Shown here: one piece after another, positions 41,380 through 49,198 of the stretch
Position numbering within the stretch: position 1 is the first letter of the stretch
How the letters are laid out: each line of letters starts with the position of its first letter
Assembly (NCBI GenBank): GCA_050951405.1
Contig: JBMNIZ010000008.1
Span: forward strand, 1-64,000
DNA from: JBMNIZ01 sp050951405
Lineage (GTDB): Bacteria > Bacillota > DULZ01
Direction of reading: 5' to 3'
Length of the DNA stretch: 64,000 nt
Notes under the pieces: model-generated
What the model saw: only the letters and a program-made list of their open reading frames with translations
Told to the model about the DNA's origin: nothing
Database searches by the model: none
Program-made: the position numbers and the translations under genes

Positions 41380-41472
41380 TTCCTCACCTCCTTTCCCTGC
41401 ATCTGATCTCTTGTCATCTTCTTATCAACCCCTTTCACCACAAAAATCCTGAAATAGACTGGCCAAACTATT

Positions 41473-41916
41473 TCAGAGAAGATCCTCTTTGCTTCGATAG
41501 CGCGACAGGGCCAGATCGTCCAGCATCAGCTGTTCCCGGCGGTTTTCCTCGTAAAGATACTGGCCGTATTTTTTTTCTTTAAGCTTTTCTAACATGTGCA
41601 GCTCCTGCCTGGCCTTTTCCAGTTGGGAACGACAGACCGCCACCTTTTTCTCCGCCTGGAGAACCCGGCTGGTCTGCACCTGAATTCGCTCCTCCAGGGA
41701 CCGGCAGTATTGTTCTCCCATCACCATCCGGTCCAGATCCAATTTGCCGCAAGGAACAGGAACCAGATTTTCTGCCAACTGATTTTGGTAATTCTCCAGG
41801 ATTTCTTCCTCTCGCCGGCAGAGCTGCAGCGCGCCGGCCAGTCTTTCTTTCGCCTGGTTTTCCTTCGCCTGGCGAAAGTTGAGGACCGCCTGCAGTGAAA
41901 AACTGAACCGGGCCAA
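41473..41916 (-). CDS. fliJ: flagellar export chaperone FliJ
   Basis: A 147-residue protein predicted to be almost wholly coiled coil (FSLQAVLNFRQAKENQAKER; KKVAVCRSQLEKARQELHML). FliJ links the FliI ATPase ring to FlhA and recycles export chaperones. Sequence conservation in this family is low, so the call rests on the coiled coil and its place after fliI. TTG start preceded by GGAGGAGG. Confidence 0.88.
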   Translation of the reverse strand: MARFSFSLQAVLNFRQAKENQAKERLAGALQLCRREEEILENYQNQLAENLVPVPCGKLDLDRMVMGEQYCRSLEERIQVQTSRVLQAEKKVAVCRSQLEKARQELHMLEKLKEKKYGQYLYEENRREQLMLDDLALSRYRSKEDLL

Positions 41917-41936
41917 TTGCTTCCTCCTCCCTGCGT

Positions 41937-43241
41937 TTAGGCGAAAATTTCTTTCAGCTTCAGGATCGTATCATGATAGTCCCAGCGTTCATGAATCCCT
42001 TGCTTGAGAAAATCCATGATCAGAGGATAAACCTCTATCGCCCGATCCACCTCCGGGCTGCTGCCCTTTTGGTAAGCTCCGATATTAATCAGATCTTCCA
42101 CCCGCCGGTATTCGGCCAGGTTCTCCCGCAAAAGAGCCGCCAATCGTTGCTGCTCTTCCTCGGTAATCTCCACCATTAAACGGCTCACGCTCTGTAAAAC
42201 GTCAATGGCCGGATAATGATTTCTTGCCGCCAAATCCCGGGAAAGAACGATATGCCCGTCCAGGATTCCCCGCACCGCATCGGCAATGGGCTCGTTCAGA
42301 TCGTCACCATCCACCAGCACGGTATAAAGGCCGGTAATGGAGCCTCTTTCCCCGTTGCCGGCTCTTTCCAAAAGTTTGGGCAAGAGAGCGAAGACGGAAG
42401 GGGTGTAACCCTTCGTAGCCGGCGGCTCTCCCACGGCCAAACCCACTTCTCGCTGGGCCATGGCAAAGCGGGTGATAGAATCCATCATCAGCATGACTTT
42501 TTTCCCCTGATCTCGGAAGTATTCGGCAATGGCGGTGGCCACAAAAGCCCCTTTGATGCGCACCAAGGCCGGCTGATCGGAAGTGGCCGCCACCACCACT
42601 GACCGGGCCAAGCCCTCCGGGCCCAGGTCCTTTTCCAAAAACTCCAGCACTTCCCGGCCTCTTTCCCCGATGAGAGCGATCACGTTCACATCGGCACTGC
42701 TGTTCCTGGCAATCATCCCCAAAAGAGTGCTCTTACCCACCCCGCTGCCTGAGAAAATGCCCAGCCGCTGACCGCTGCCGCAAGTAAAGAGGGCGTCAAT
42801 GGCTTTTACTCCGGTGGCCAGGACCTGGGTAATCCTCTTTCTTTTCAGGGGATTAAGGGGTGAATTCATCACCGGCACCCACTTCCCGGGAACGTCTTCC
42901 TGGTCCCCTTGGAGAGGCCTCCCCAAGCCGTCCAATACTTTGCCCAAAAGTCCGGGGCCTACTTTCACCCGGTGGCTTTCCCCTGCCGCCTGTACTTCAC
43001 AGCCGGGAGACACCCCGTCTAAAGAACCCAGAGGCATGAGCAGGGTGCGTTTCTTCCGGAAACCCACCACTTCCGCTTCTGTGGCTAGCCTTCCCGGCAC
43101 CAGGATGTGGCAGATTTCCCCGATGGAGGCGCTCAATCCCGTTACCTCCACGATCAGCCCGATGACTTGCGCCACCTTGCCCGAAATGCGCACCGGATTA
43201 AAATCCTCCAGCATTCGCCTGTATTTACTGATTTCCAACAT
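41937..43241 (-). CDS. fliI: flagellar export ATPase FliI
   Basis: A 434-residue F1-beta-like ATPase. Walker A is GIFSGSGVGKSTLLGMIA, Walker B is KVMLMMDSITRFAMAQRE, and the family motif GEPPATKGYTPSVFALLPKL follows. It energises unfolding and export of flagellar substrates with FliH and FliJ. Full length. It overlaps fliH by 17 bases. Confidence 0.97.
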   Translation of the reverse strand: MLEISKYRRMLEDFNPVRISGKVAQVIGLIVEVTGLSASIGEICHILVPGRLATEAEVVGFRKKRTLLMPLGSLDGVSPGCEVQAAGESHRVKVGPGLLGKVLDGLGRPLQGDQEDVPGKWVPVMNSPLNPLKRKRITQVLATGVKAIDALFTCGSGQRLGIFSGSGVGKSTLLGMIARNSSADVNVIALIGERGREVLEFLEKDLGPEGLARSVVVAATSDQPALVRIKGAFVATAIAEYFRDQGKKVMLMMDSITRFAMAQREVGLAVGEPPATKGYTPSVFALLPKLLERAGNGERGSITGLYTVLVDGDDLNEPIADAVRGILDGHIVLSRDLAARNHYPAIDVLQSVSRLMVEITEEEQQRLAALLRENLAEYRRVEDLINIGAYQKGSSPEVDRAIEVYPLIMDFLKQGIHERWDYHDTILKLKEIFA

Positions 43242-43965
43242 TCTCTTCCCCGCCCAAAAGCAGCTTTTTTAATTGGGCCAACTGCCCTTCCAGGGTGGCA
43301 TCATAATAGCCCGTATCCGTTTCCACCCGGCAGCCGCCGGGGCTGATCTTCTTATCGGCCACCATCTGCAAACCCGCCCCTTCCGGAAGACAGTCTCGCA
43401 GCTCCTTCCAGGCATTTTTCAGGAATTCCACATCCTGCGGGTGAGCATAAATCAAATAGGTCTCCCCTGCCCTGGCCTCCTCCAGCACCTGCCTGGCCAG
43501 ATTAAAAACAGTTTCCGGGGCCAGGGATACCTGCTTTTGCAAGATCTTTTCCGCCAGCAGCAGGGAGAGTTCGATTAAACGGGGCTCTGCTTCCTCCAGC
43601 AATTCCCGGTAAACCCGGCGGGCCTCTTCCAGGGTGGACCGGGCTTCATCCTCCAGAATCCGGGCTTTTCTCCGGGCTTCTTCCATCCCCTGCCGGTAAC
43701 CGATTTCCATCCCTTCCCGGCGGGCTTCTTCCACATAGGAAGCCCTCTTCCGCCGGGCTTCCTCCAAGATGGCTTCCCCCTGCTGCCTGGCTTCCTGTAA
43801 AATGGCCTCTTTTTCCTGCTGGATCAACTTTTTCTCCGCCTCAGACAGCAAGGCCGCCCCGGCTGCGGAGGGAGAAAAATCCCGGCGGATTTCCACTTCC
43901 ACCGGTTCCCTCTCCAAACGGGCCTCCCGGATAATTTTTTTCCTCTGCTTAGATAATAATGGCAT
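43225..43965 (-). CDS. fliH: flagellar assembly protein FliH
   Basis: About 246 residues with a long Glu/Arg/Ala-rich helical region (GEAILEEARRKRASYVEEAR) and a C-terminal domain with LLAEKILQKQVSLAPETVFN and GGCRVETDTGYYDATLEGQL, the conserved FliH/V-ATPase-E-like end. It regulates FliI. I prefer the ATG at 43965 (AGAGGTGG upstream) to the GTG at 43974. Overlaps the fliG 3' end. Confidence 0.92.
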   Translation of the reverse strand: MPLLSKQRKKIIREARLEREPVEVEIRRDFSPSAAGAALLSEAEKKLIQQEKEAILQEARQQGEAILEEARRKRASYVEEARREGMEIGYRQGMEEARRKARILEDEARSTLEEARRVYRELLEEAEPRLIELSLLLAEKILQKQVSLAPETVFNLARQVLEEARAGETYLIYAHPQDVEFLKNAWKELRDCLPEGAGLQMVADKKISPGGCRVETDTGYYDATLEGQLAQLKKLLLGGEENVGNQ

Positions 43966-44968
43966 CTTCGCCACCTCTGGAAATTACAATCTCTCCCGCT
44001 TCGTCCAAGCGGCGGATAATCTGGACTATGCGCTGCTGGGCTTCTTCCACCTCCCTCAGCCGGATGGGCCCCAGGAATTCGATGTCTTCCCTGAGCATTT
44101 CCGCCGCCCTTTGCGACATATTCTTATAGATGCGGGCAGCCACCTCTTGACTGGAACCTTTAATGGCCAAAGCCAAATCCTTGCTGTCCACTTCCCGGAG
44201 AATTCTTCTAATAGAAGTGTCATCAAGGGTGATAATATCTTCAAAGACAAAGAGCCTTTTGCGCACTTCTTCCGCCAGCTCCTGGTCATCCTTTTCCATG
44301 GTCTCCAAAATCACTTTTTCCGTGCTGCGGTCCACCCGGTTGAGAATATCCACCAAGGTCTTCACTCCGCCTACGGAAGTAAAGTCCTGGTCCATTAAGG
44401 AGGAGAGTTTGCTTTCCAAAACGTTCTCCACTTCCCGGACCACTTCCGGGGAGGCCCTCTCCATCAGGGCAATCCGGCGGGCAATATCCGCCTGCATCTC
44501 ATGGGGCAGGCCGCTTAAGACGATGGAAGCTTGCTCCGGCTCCAGGTAGGCCAGAATCAAAGCAATGGTCTGGGGATGCTCGTTGTATATAAAATTGACC
44601 AGCTGTTTGGGATCCGCTTTGCGCACCATGGAAAAGGGGCGAATTTTGGAGCTCTCCGTCAACCTCCGGATAATCTCCGCCGCCTTGGCCGGACCCACGC
44701 TTTTCTCCAGAATCTCCCGAGCGTAATTGATTCCCCCGTGCATCAGGTATTGCTGGGCTTCATAGAGCTGCAGGAACTCCTCGATTACGGCAGTCTTGGC
44801 TTCACTGCTGACGGTGGACATATTGGCAATCTGGTAAGTTACTCTTTCAATCTCCGTTTCCGGCAAGTACCGAAGAAGCTTGGCCGATAATTCAGGTCCC
44901 ACCATGATCAAAAAAGTTGCTGCTTTTTCCAGACCGGACATTTCCCTAGCGCGCACCAACAGCTCCAC
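43949..44968 (-). CDS. fliG: flagellar rotor protein FliG
   Basis: Up to 339 residues. The N-terminal domain GLEKAATFLIMVGPELSAKL binds FliF; the middle EHPQTIALILAYLEPEQAS motif contacts FliM. The C-terminal torque helix region includes FEDIITLDDTSIRRILREVD, which faces MotA. The exact start is unclear: GTG 44968, TTG 44959 and GTG 44956 are all near AAGGAG. It begins right after fliF. Confidence 0.96.
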   Translation of the reverse strand: MELLVRAREMSGLEKAATFLIMVGPELSAKLLRYLPETEIERVTYQIANMSTVSSEAKTAVIEEFLQLYEAQQYLMHGGINYAREILEKSVGPAKAAEIIRRLTESSKIRPFSMVRKADPKQLVNFIYNEHPQTIALILAYLEPEQASIVLSGLPHEMQADIARRIALMERASPEVVREVENVLESKLSSLMDQDFTSVGGVKTLVDILNRVDRSTEKVILETMEKDDQELAEEVRKRLFVFEDIITLDDTSIRRILREVDSKDLALAIKGSSQEVAARIYKNMSQRAAEMLREDIEFLGPIRLREVEEAQQRIVQIIRRLDEAGEIVISRGGEDAIII

Positions 44969-44971
44969 TCC

Positions 44972-46489
44972 TTATTCCTCTGATAACCAGGTTCTTAAAA
45001 GCTGCACCGCTTCTTCCGGCTTTTCCCGGGCGATATCGGTAATTTTCTTCTGCCTTTCCTTATGAATTTTTTCTTCCTCGGTCAATTCAGGCACAATTTG
45101 TCTGACGGGAACAGGCGTCTCCACAGCAGGGATCTCCTCCTGCTGGGGAGCCTTTCCTCTCCGGAACAGCAAGAGCAAAACAATCAGCAGAAGAGCCAGC
45201 CCTATGAGAGAAGCGGCCAACCAGGACCAGGGGAAACGGCCTTCCTCCGGCTCCCGATCCATTTCCTCGGGAATCGCTTCCGGCCGGGCGTCAAAAGGCA
45301 TGCTCACCACGGAAATCTGGTCCCCGCGCAGGGCGTCAAAACCGATGGCCGTTTGGACGATCTGGGTAATCCGCTCTGTTTCTTCATTGGATAAAAGCCC
45401 GTCCACCACCACCGCCGTGGAGAGCCTGGTCAAACGACCGGGAGCTTGGATCACCCTCCGTTCGATCTGATCCACCAGATAGTTGGTGATGATGTCGGTT
45501 CTTGAATATGTCTCACCTGCCTGGCCCGTTTCCGGGTAATAGGGGAGACCGATATTGCCTTCAATTCCGGCGGGCCCTTGCGCCCCGCCGCCACCGGTGC
45601 TCTCCTCCTGGGATTCCTGCTGGCTTAAAATGGAGCCTTCACCATATTCCACGACGGATTCCTCTACCGCATCAAAATCCAGCTCGGCGGTAACCATGGC
45701 CACCGCCCGGTTTGGCCCCAAGATCCTTTCCAGCATATCCTGGATCCGCCGCTCCAAGTCCCTCTCAAAAGACCGGCGGATCTCCTCCTGGGTCATCTTT
45801 TGCCAGGCCGGAGACCGGTCCCCGCCGGTGACCACCCCGTCGCTTAACACCACCCCGCTGCTGTCGATGACTTTCACATTTTCCGGAGGGAGATTTTCCA
45901 CACTGGAGGAGACTAAATAAATAATGCCTTCGATTTGGGCCGGTTTCAGGCTGGCCAAGGGCTTGAGTTTGATGGTTACCGCTGCTGAAGCGGGCCTATC
46001 CTCGGAAACAAAGACGCTTCTTTCCGGCAGCACCAGGTGCACCCGGGCCCTCTCAATCTCTTCCAGCTGGACGATGGTCCGCCTCAGCTCTTCCTGCAGG
46101 GCCCTCTGGTAATCCAAACGCCTCTCAAAATCGGTAACCCCCAGTTTGCTTTTGTCAAAAAGCTCGAAACCCAGTCCCGTGTCGGTCAGCACGCCCTCCC
46201 CGGCCAGTTGGATGCGAATATCATAAACCTGGCTTTTCGGTACTAAAATGCTAGTCCCTTCAGCAGCCAGGCGGTACGGAATGCCGTTTTCCTTGAGCTT
46301 CTCCACCACAGCGCTGGCATTTTTCGGGTCCAGTTCAGTGAATAAAGGAGTATATTCCTCCCTGGTCAACCAAGGAACAAAAAAAGCCAGCGCCAGCAAA
46401 GAAGCTGCAGCCATTACTACGATTATTAATTTGCGAGAAGCCGGAAGCTCTTGCCATTTCCCCCAAACTTGCTTAACCATTCCTTCCAA
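44972..46489 (-). CDS. fliF: flagellar MS-ring protein FliF
   Basis: A 505-residue ring-forming membrane protein. The N-terminal TM helix (LIIVVMAAASLLALAFFVP) is followed by the secretin-like ring-building motifs (YTPLFTELDPKNASAVVEKL; RVHLVLPERSVFVSEDRPAS). The second TM (WSWLAASLIGLALLLIVLLL) lies at about residue 425, and the C-terminal tail (ITDIAREKPEEAVQLLRTWL) binds FliG. TTG start with AAGGTGGG upstream; an ATG three codons on is possible. Confidence 0.97.
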   Translation of the reverse strand: MEGMVKQVWGKWQELPASRKLIIVVMAAASLLALAFFVPWLTREEYTPLFTELDPKNASAVVEKLKENGIPYRLAAEGTSILVPKSQVYDIRIQLAGEGVLTDTGLGFELFDKSKLGVTDFERRLDYQRALQEELRRTIVQLEEIERARVHLVLPERSVFVSEDRPASAAVTIKLKPLASLKPAQIEGIIYLVSSSVENLPPENVKVIDSSGVVLSDGVVTGGDRSPAWQKMTQEEIRRSFERDLERRIQDMLERILGPNRAVAMVTAELDFDAVEESVVEYGEGSILSQQESQEESTGGGGAQGPAGIEGNIGLPYYPETGQAGETYSRTDIITNYLVDQIERRVIQAPGRLTRLSTAVVVDGLLSNEETERITQIVQTAIGFDALRGDQISVVSMPFDARPEAIPEEMDREPEEGRFPWSWLAASLIGLALLLIVLLLLFRRGKAPQQEEIPAVETPVPVRQIVPELTEEEKIHKERQKKITDIAREKPEEAVQLLRTWLSEE

Positions 46490-46533
46490 TTTCCCACCTT
46501 AAGGTTCCTTTGGGCTGAAGTCCGTCTCTTGGT

Positions 46534-46824
46534 TCAAATCTGCATCCTGGAGATTTCCTGGTAGGCTTCTACCAATTTATTGCGTATCTGTACAGTCATC
46601 TGCAGGGCCAGGTTGGCTTTCTCCGCCGCGATCATCACTTGATGCAAATCTTCCACTTCGCCCACCAAGAACTGATTAGTTAAAAGATCCGCTTCTTTTT
46701 GCAGCTGATTCACTTCCTGGAGCTTCTCATTGAGCACTTGGGCAAAAGAAGCAGCTCCCTCTTTTTTTTCTCCCCTAACTTGGAACAATCCCAAAGGCTG
46801 GGGGACCAGCATGGATACTTTCAT
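46534..46824 (-). CDS. fliE: flagellar rod-MS-ring junction protein FliE
   Basis: A 96-residue protein with the FliE C-terminal pattern DLHQVMIAAEKANLALQMTV followed by IRNKLVEAYQEISRMQI. It joins the MS ring to the rod and is an early export substrate. GGAGGTGG precedes the ATG. Gene order flgB-flgC-fliE-fliF is standard. Confidence 0.95.
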   Translation of the reverse strand: MKVSMLVPQPLGLFQVRGEKKEGAASFAQVLNEKLQEVNQLQKEADLLTNQFLVGEVEDLHQVMIAAEKANLALQMTVQIRNKLVEAYQEISRMQI

Positions 46825-46837
46825 CGCTGCCCACCTC

Positions 46838-47263
46838 CTAAGCTCGCCCGATCTCCAGAGCTTTTAGGGCCATGGTCTTTGCCGCATTCAGGGCGGTAAC
46901 GTTGGCTTCATAGGCCCTGCTGGCCGTGATCAGATCCACCATTTCATTCACCACATTGATATTGGGATAGGCCACATAACCCTCTTCATTGGCATCAGGA
47001 TGGGAAGGGTCATATACCAGGCGGGGAGGAGAATCATCTCGGACGATTTCCGCCACCGCCACTCCCCGGCCCCGAAAGCTGCCGGGACGCCCCAGCACCC
47101 TTTCCAGCCTTTCGGCGAAAACCGCCGTATGACGCCGGTAAGGGCCTCCTTCAGCTGTTCTGGTGGTGCTGACGTTGGCCAGATTGCTGGAGATCAAATC
47201 CAAACGCAGGCGCTCCGCCGTCATGCCGGAAGCGCTGATGGTCATTGACTTGAACAAGCCCAT
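46838..47263 (-). CDS. flgC: flagellar proximal rod protein FlgC
   Basis: A 141-residue rod protein. N-terminus FKSMTISASGMTAERLRLDL with SSNLANVSTTRTAEGGPYRR, then the FlgC-specific YDPSHPDANEEGYVAYPNIN and a C-terminal EMVDLITASRAYEANVTALN. Normal length. It starts two bases after the flgB stop. Confidence 0.96.
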   Translation of the reverse strand: MGLFKSMTISASGMTAERLRLDLISSNLANVSTTRTAEGGPYRRHTAVFAERLERVLGRPGSFRGRGVAVAEIVRDDSPPRLVYDPSHPDANEEGYVAYPNINVVNEMVDLITASRAYEANVTALNAAKTMALKALEIGRA

Positions 47264-47265
47264 CT

Positions 47266-47679
47266 CTATCTTCTCCCTTCATTGATCACATACCTGAGCA
47301 AGCTCAATTTGCTGTTCAGCCGCGTGGCTGCCGCACTGTACATGAGAGTATTTATCGCCAATTCCGCCATTTCCGCATCTATGTCCACATTGTTGCCGTC
47401 CGCCCGCATGCCGGGGGAATCATCTTTTTCCACCCGGGGTCTAATCGTGGCCAGGCTGCGGTCCCTGCCCAGATGACCCGGGTGAGTTTTTCTCAGGCCC
47501 AGGCTCTTTTCCATCCCCAGGGCCGCCTTCAGTTCATCTTCAAAAGCCACATAGGACCTTTTATAGCCGGGAGTGTTGATGTTGGCAATGTTGTGAGCGG
47601 CTACCCTCTGTCGCAGCCCGGCTGCATCCAGGGCTTTCTCCAGGGCCCCTGTCGTCATATCCCTAAAAAAACCAGACAC
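47266..47679 (-). CDS. flgB: flagellar proximal rod protein FlgB
   Basis: A 137-residue rod protein, first gene of the large operon. N-terminal KALDAAGLRQRVAAHNIANI with NTPGYKRSYVAFEDELKAAL, C-terminal DAEMAELAINTLMYSAAATR. GTG start, seven bases after AAGGAGG. A 254-base AT-rich spacer upstream carries the likely operon promoter and, beyond it, the terminator of the fliS operon. Confidence 0.95.
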   Translation of the reverse strand: MSGFFRDMTTGALEKALDAAGLRQRVAAHNIANINTPGYKRSYVAFEDELKAALGMEKSLGLRKTHPGHLGRDRSLATIRPRVEKDDSPGMRADGNNVDIDAEMAELAINTLMYSAAATRLNSKLSLLRYVINEGRR

Positions 47680-47735
47680 CGAACCGACCTCCTTTTTCCA
47701 GGTGAGGGGATCTGTTTATTTAACAAATACTAACA

Positions 47736-47764
47736 ATAACATTATTTAGCTATGTCTATTTCAA
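47736..47764 (-). promoter_or_regulatory. candidate sigma-A promoter of the flgB operon
   Basis: On the minus strand TTGAAA (47759-47764) and TGTTAT (47736-47741) are separated by exactly 17 bases in an AT-rich region about 60 bases upstream of flgB. The -35 matches 5 of 6 and the -10 matches 4 of 6 consensus bases. No sigma-28 motif is seen here, as expected for the early operon that encodes FliA itself. Confidence 0.45.
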
Positions 47765-47887
47765 CAATTAACCCTAAATTCCTCTAACTTTCGCCAAATT
47801 TATGGTAAATTATAGTCCTATTTCCATTTTAGGACGTCCCAGTTTTCACCATTTTTCCCCATCTCCCCTTTAGGCGCATCTTTCCCC

Positions 47888-47919
47888 AAAAAAAAGCGCC
47901 GGTTTTCCAGCGCTTTTTT
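47888..47919 (-). terminator. Rho-independent terminator of the flaG-fliD-fliS operon
   Basis: AAAAAAGCGC-TGG-AAAA-CCG-GCGCTTTTTTTT on the minus strand: a GCGC/GCGC stem with inner GG/CC pairs and flanking A and T runs, starting 14 bases after the fliS stop. It separates the sigma-28 operon from the flgB promoter. Confidence 0.88.
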
Positions 47920-47933
47920 GACAGATTCCTTCT

Positions 47934-48368
47934 TTATTTGGCTGACCGGGCTTCGGCACTGCCATTTTCCCTGTCCACTGCCTCCACCCAGGTATCCCTT
48001 AGCTCCTTGATCAATTCTTTTACTTCCACGATGATTTCCGGATCTTTTTTCAGATTGGCTTCCACCGAACGCCGGTAGAGATAATCGTAGAGCAAAAAAA
48101 GGCTCTCTCCGATGTCTCCCGTCTCCCGGTTCACATTGGACATGAGCTCTGCCAAAATAGACTGGGCTTTCAGCAGCAGCCGGTGCGTTTCTTCCACTTT
48201 CTTTTGGCGGCAGGCTGTTTCTCCCTGGGTCAAAAAACGAATGGCCCCGTCATAAAGCATGGTCACCAGTTTTTCCGGCCCTGCCGTCTGCACCTGGTTT
48301 TGCTGATAAGTCTGATAGGCACGCCCGTAGGCTCCTTGGTACACTCCGTCCCTCTCCCTTCCCCGCAT
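47934..48368 (-). CDS. fliS: flagellin export chaperone FliS
   Basis: About 144 residues, helical, with the FliS pattern YQTYQQNQVQTAGPEKLVTM, LYDGAIRFLTQGE and LMSNVNRETGDIGESLFLLY. It binds the flagellin C-terminus in the cytoplasm. The ATG at 48368 is eight bases after AGGAAAG; an in-frame TTG at 48386 overlapping the previous stop is an alternative. Last gene of its operon. Confidence 0.94.
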   Translation of the reverse strand: MRGRERDGVYQGAYGRAYQTYQQNQVQTAGPEKLVTMLYDGAIRFLTQGETACRQKKVEETHRLLLKAQSILAELMSNVNRETGDIGESLFLLYDYLYRRSVEANLKKDPEIIVEVKELIKELRDTWVEAVDRENGSAEARSAK

Positions 48369-48382
48369 TTCCTCTTCTTTCC

Positions 48383-48754
48383 TCAAATCTTTTCATCCAG
48401 CACCAATCCCCGGCTTTCCACCGCCTGGCGGAAAATCCTTCTGGCTGCCGCCAAAGTCAACTGGCGCAGCACTTTTCCCTCTTTGATGCTGCGGACCTCC
48501 ACCAGCCATTTTCCCTGGGATTTCACCAGGAAAAAGCGCAAGGGGTGCCCTTCTTTCTCCAGACCCTGGTTGACCTCCTGCAGGAATTCCTCCAGCTCCT
48601 CTTCAGTGGCCTCCCGGAACCATTCTCGCTTTTTGAGGCCCTCCTCCCGGTCGGCCACCCGGATTTCCCGAGAACCCCGCACCACTCTTTTGGCGGTTTG
48701 GTCCTTAAGATTCTGTAAAAGTATGGGGTCAATGCCGGGGATTTTAATCAACAT
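48383..48754 (-). CDS. FlaG-like protein, second copy
   Basis: About 123 residues. The second half follows the FlaG pattern: EEFLQEVNQGLEKEGHPLRF, then KWLVEVRSIKEGKVLRQLTL, ending in LVLDEKI, close to the LDMVAKLWE...IMVDERI end of the true FlaG at 50915-51274. The usual IPPEKLL is replaced by LTLAAAR, so it is a divergent paralogue or a FlaG-fold protein of other function. It lies between the FlgN/FliT-like gene and fliS. ATG at 48754 with GGGGTGG upstream. Confidence 0.65.
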   Translation of the reverse strand: MLIKIPGIDPILLQNLKDQTAKRVVRGSREIRVADREEGLKKREWFREATEEELEEFLQEVNQGLEKEGHPLRFFLVKSQGKWLVEVRSIKEGKVLRQLTLAAARRIFRQAVESRGLVLDEKI

Positions 48755-48772
48755 TATTTCCACCCCGCCGGC

Positions 48773-49183
48773 TTATTTTTTTTGATCCAGAAAAACTCCT
48801 TCCGGCACAATGGCTGCCGCCTGGTATGCACCCAAGCTTCTTCTGCTCTGCTGCAGGGCGGCAAGCTTTTCAGCTATCTCCGATCTCTGCCGCAGCAGCT
48901 CCAAAATGAGTTCCCGATGCAGCTCCTGGATGGCCGCTAAAAGTTCCTGCTGCTCTTCGTGCCAGGCCTGGCCTTTTTCCTCTCCCCCATGGGGAAAAGC
49001 CCTTCTTCTTTCTTCCAGGCGGTCCACTTGCTCCATCAAACGATCCGTCTCCGCCAGTAATTGGCTGAACAAGTCCATCTTCCCCTGCCGGAAAGCCTCC
49101 TTCTGCTTTTCCAGGCTTAAGAGCATTTCCTGCAAGAGGGCGTTTTTTTCTTCCTGCAGCCTTTTTCCCTCATTTTTCGTCAT
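48773..49183 (-). CDS. FlgN/FliT-like flagellar export chaperone
   Basis: A 136-residue, all-helical, Glu/Gln/Leu-rich protein (LLQEMLLSLEKQKEAFRQGK; LLAAIQELHRELILELLRQR). Placement directly after fliD and before fliS is where Firmicutes encode FliT or FlgN-type chaperones. Sequence identity in these families is low and FliT cannot be told from FlgN here. GGGGAGAAG precedes the ATG. Confidence 0.65.
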   Translation of the reverse strand: MTKNEGKRLQEEKNALLQEMLLSLEKQKEAFRQGKMDLFSQLLAETDRLMEQVDRLEERRRAFPHGGEEKGQAWHEEQQELLAAIQELHRELILELLRQRSEIAEKLAALQQSRRSLGAYQAAAIVPEGVFLDQKK

Positions 49184-49198
49184 AAAGGCTTCTCCCCA

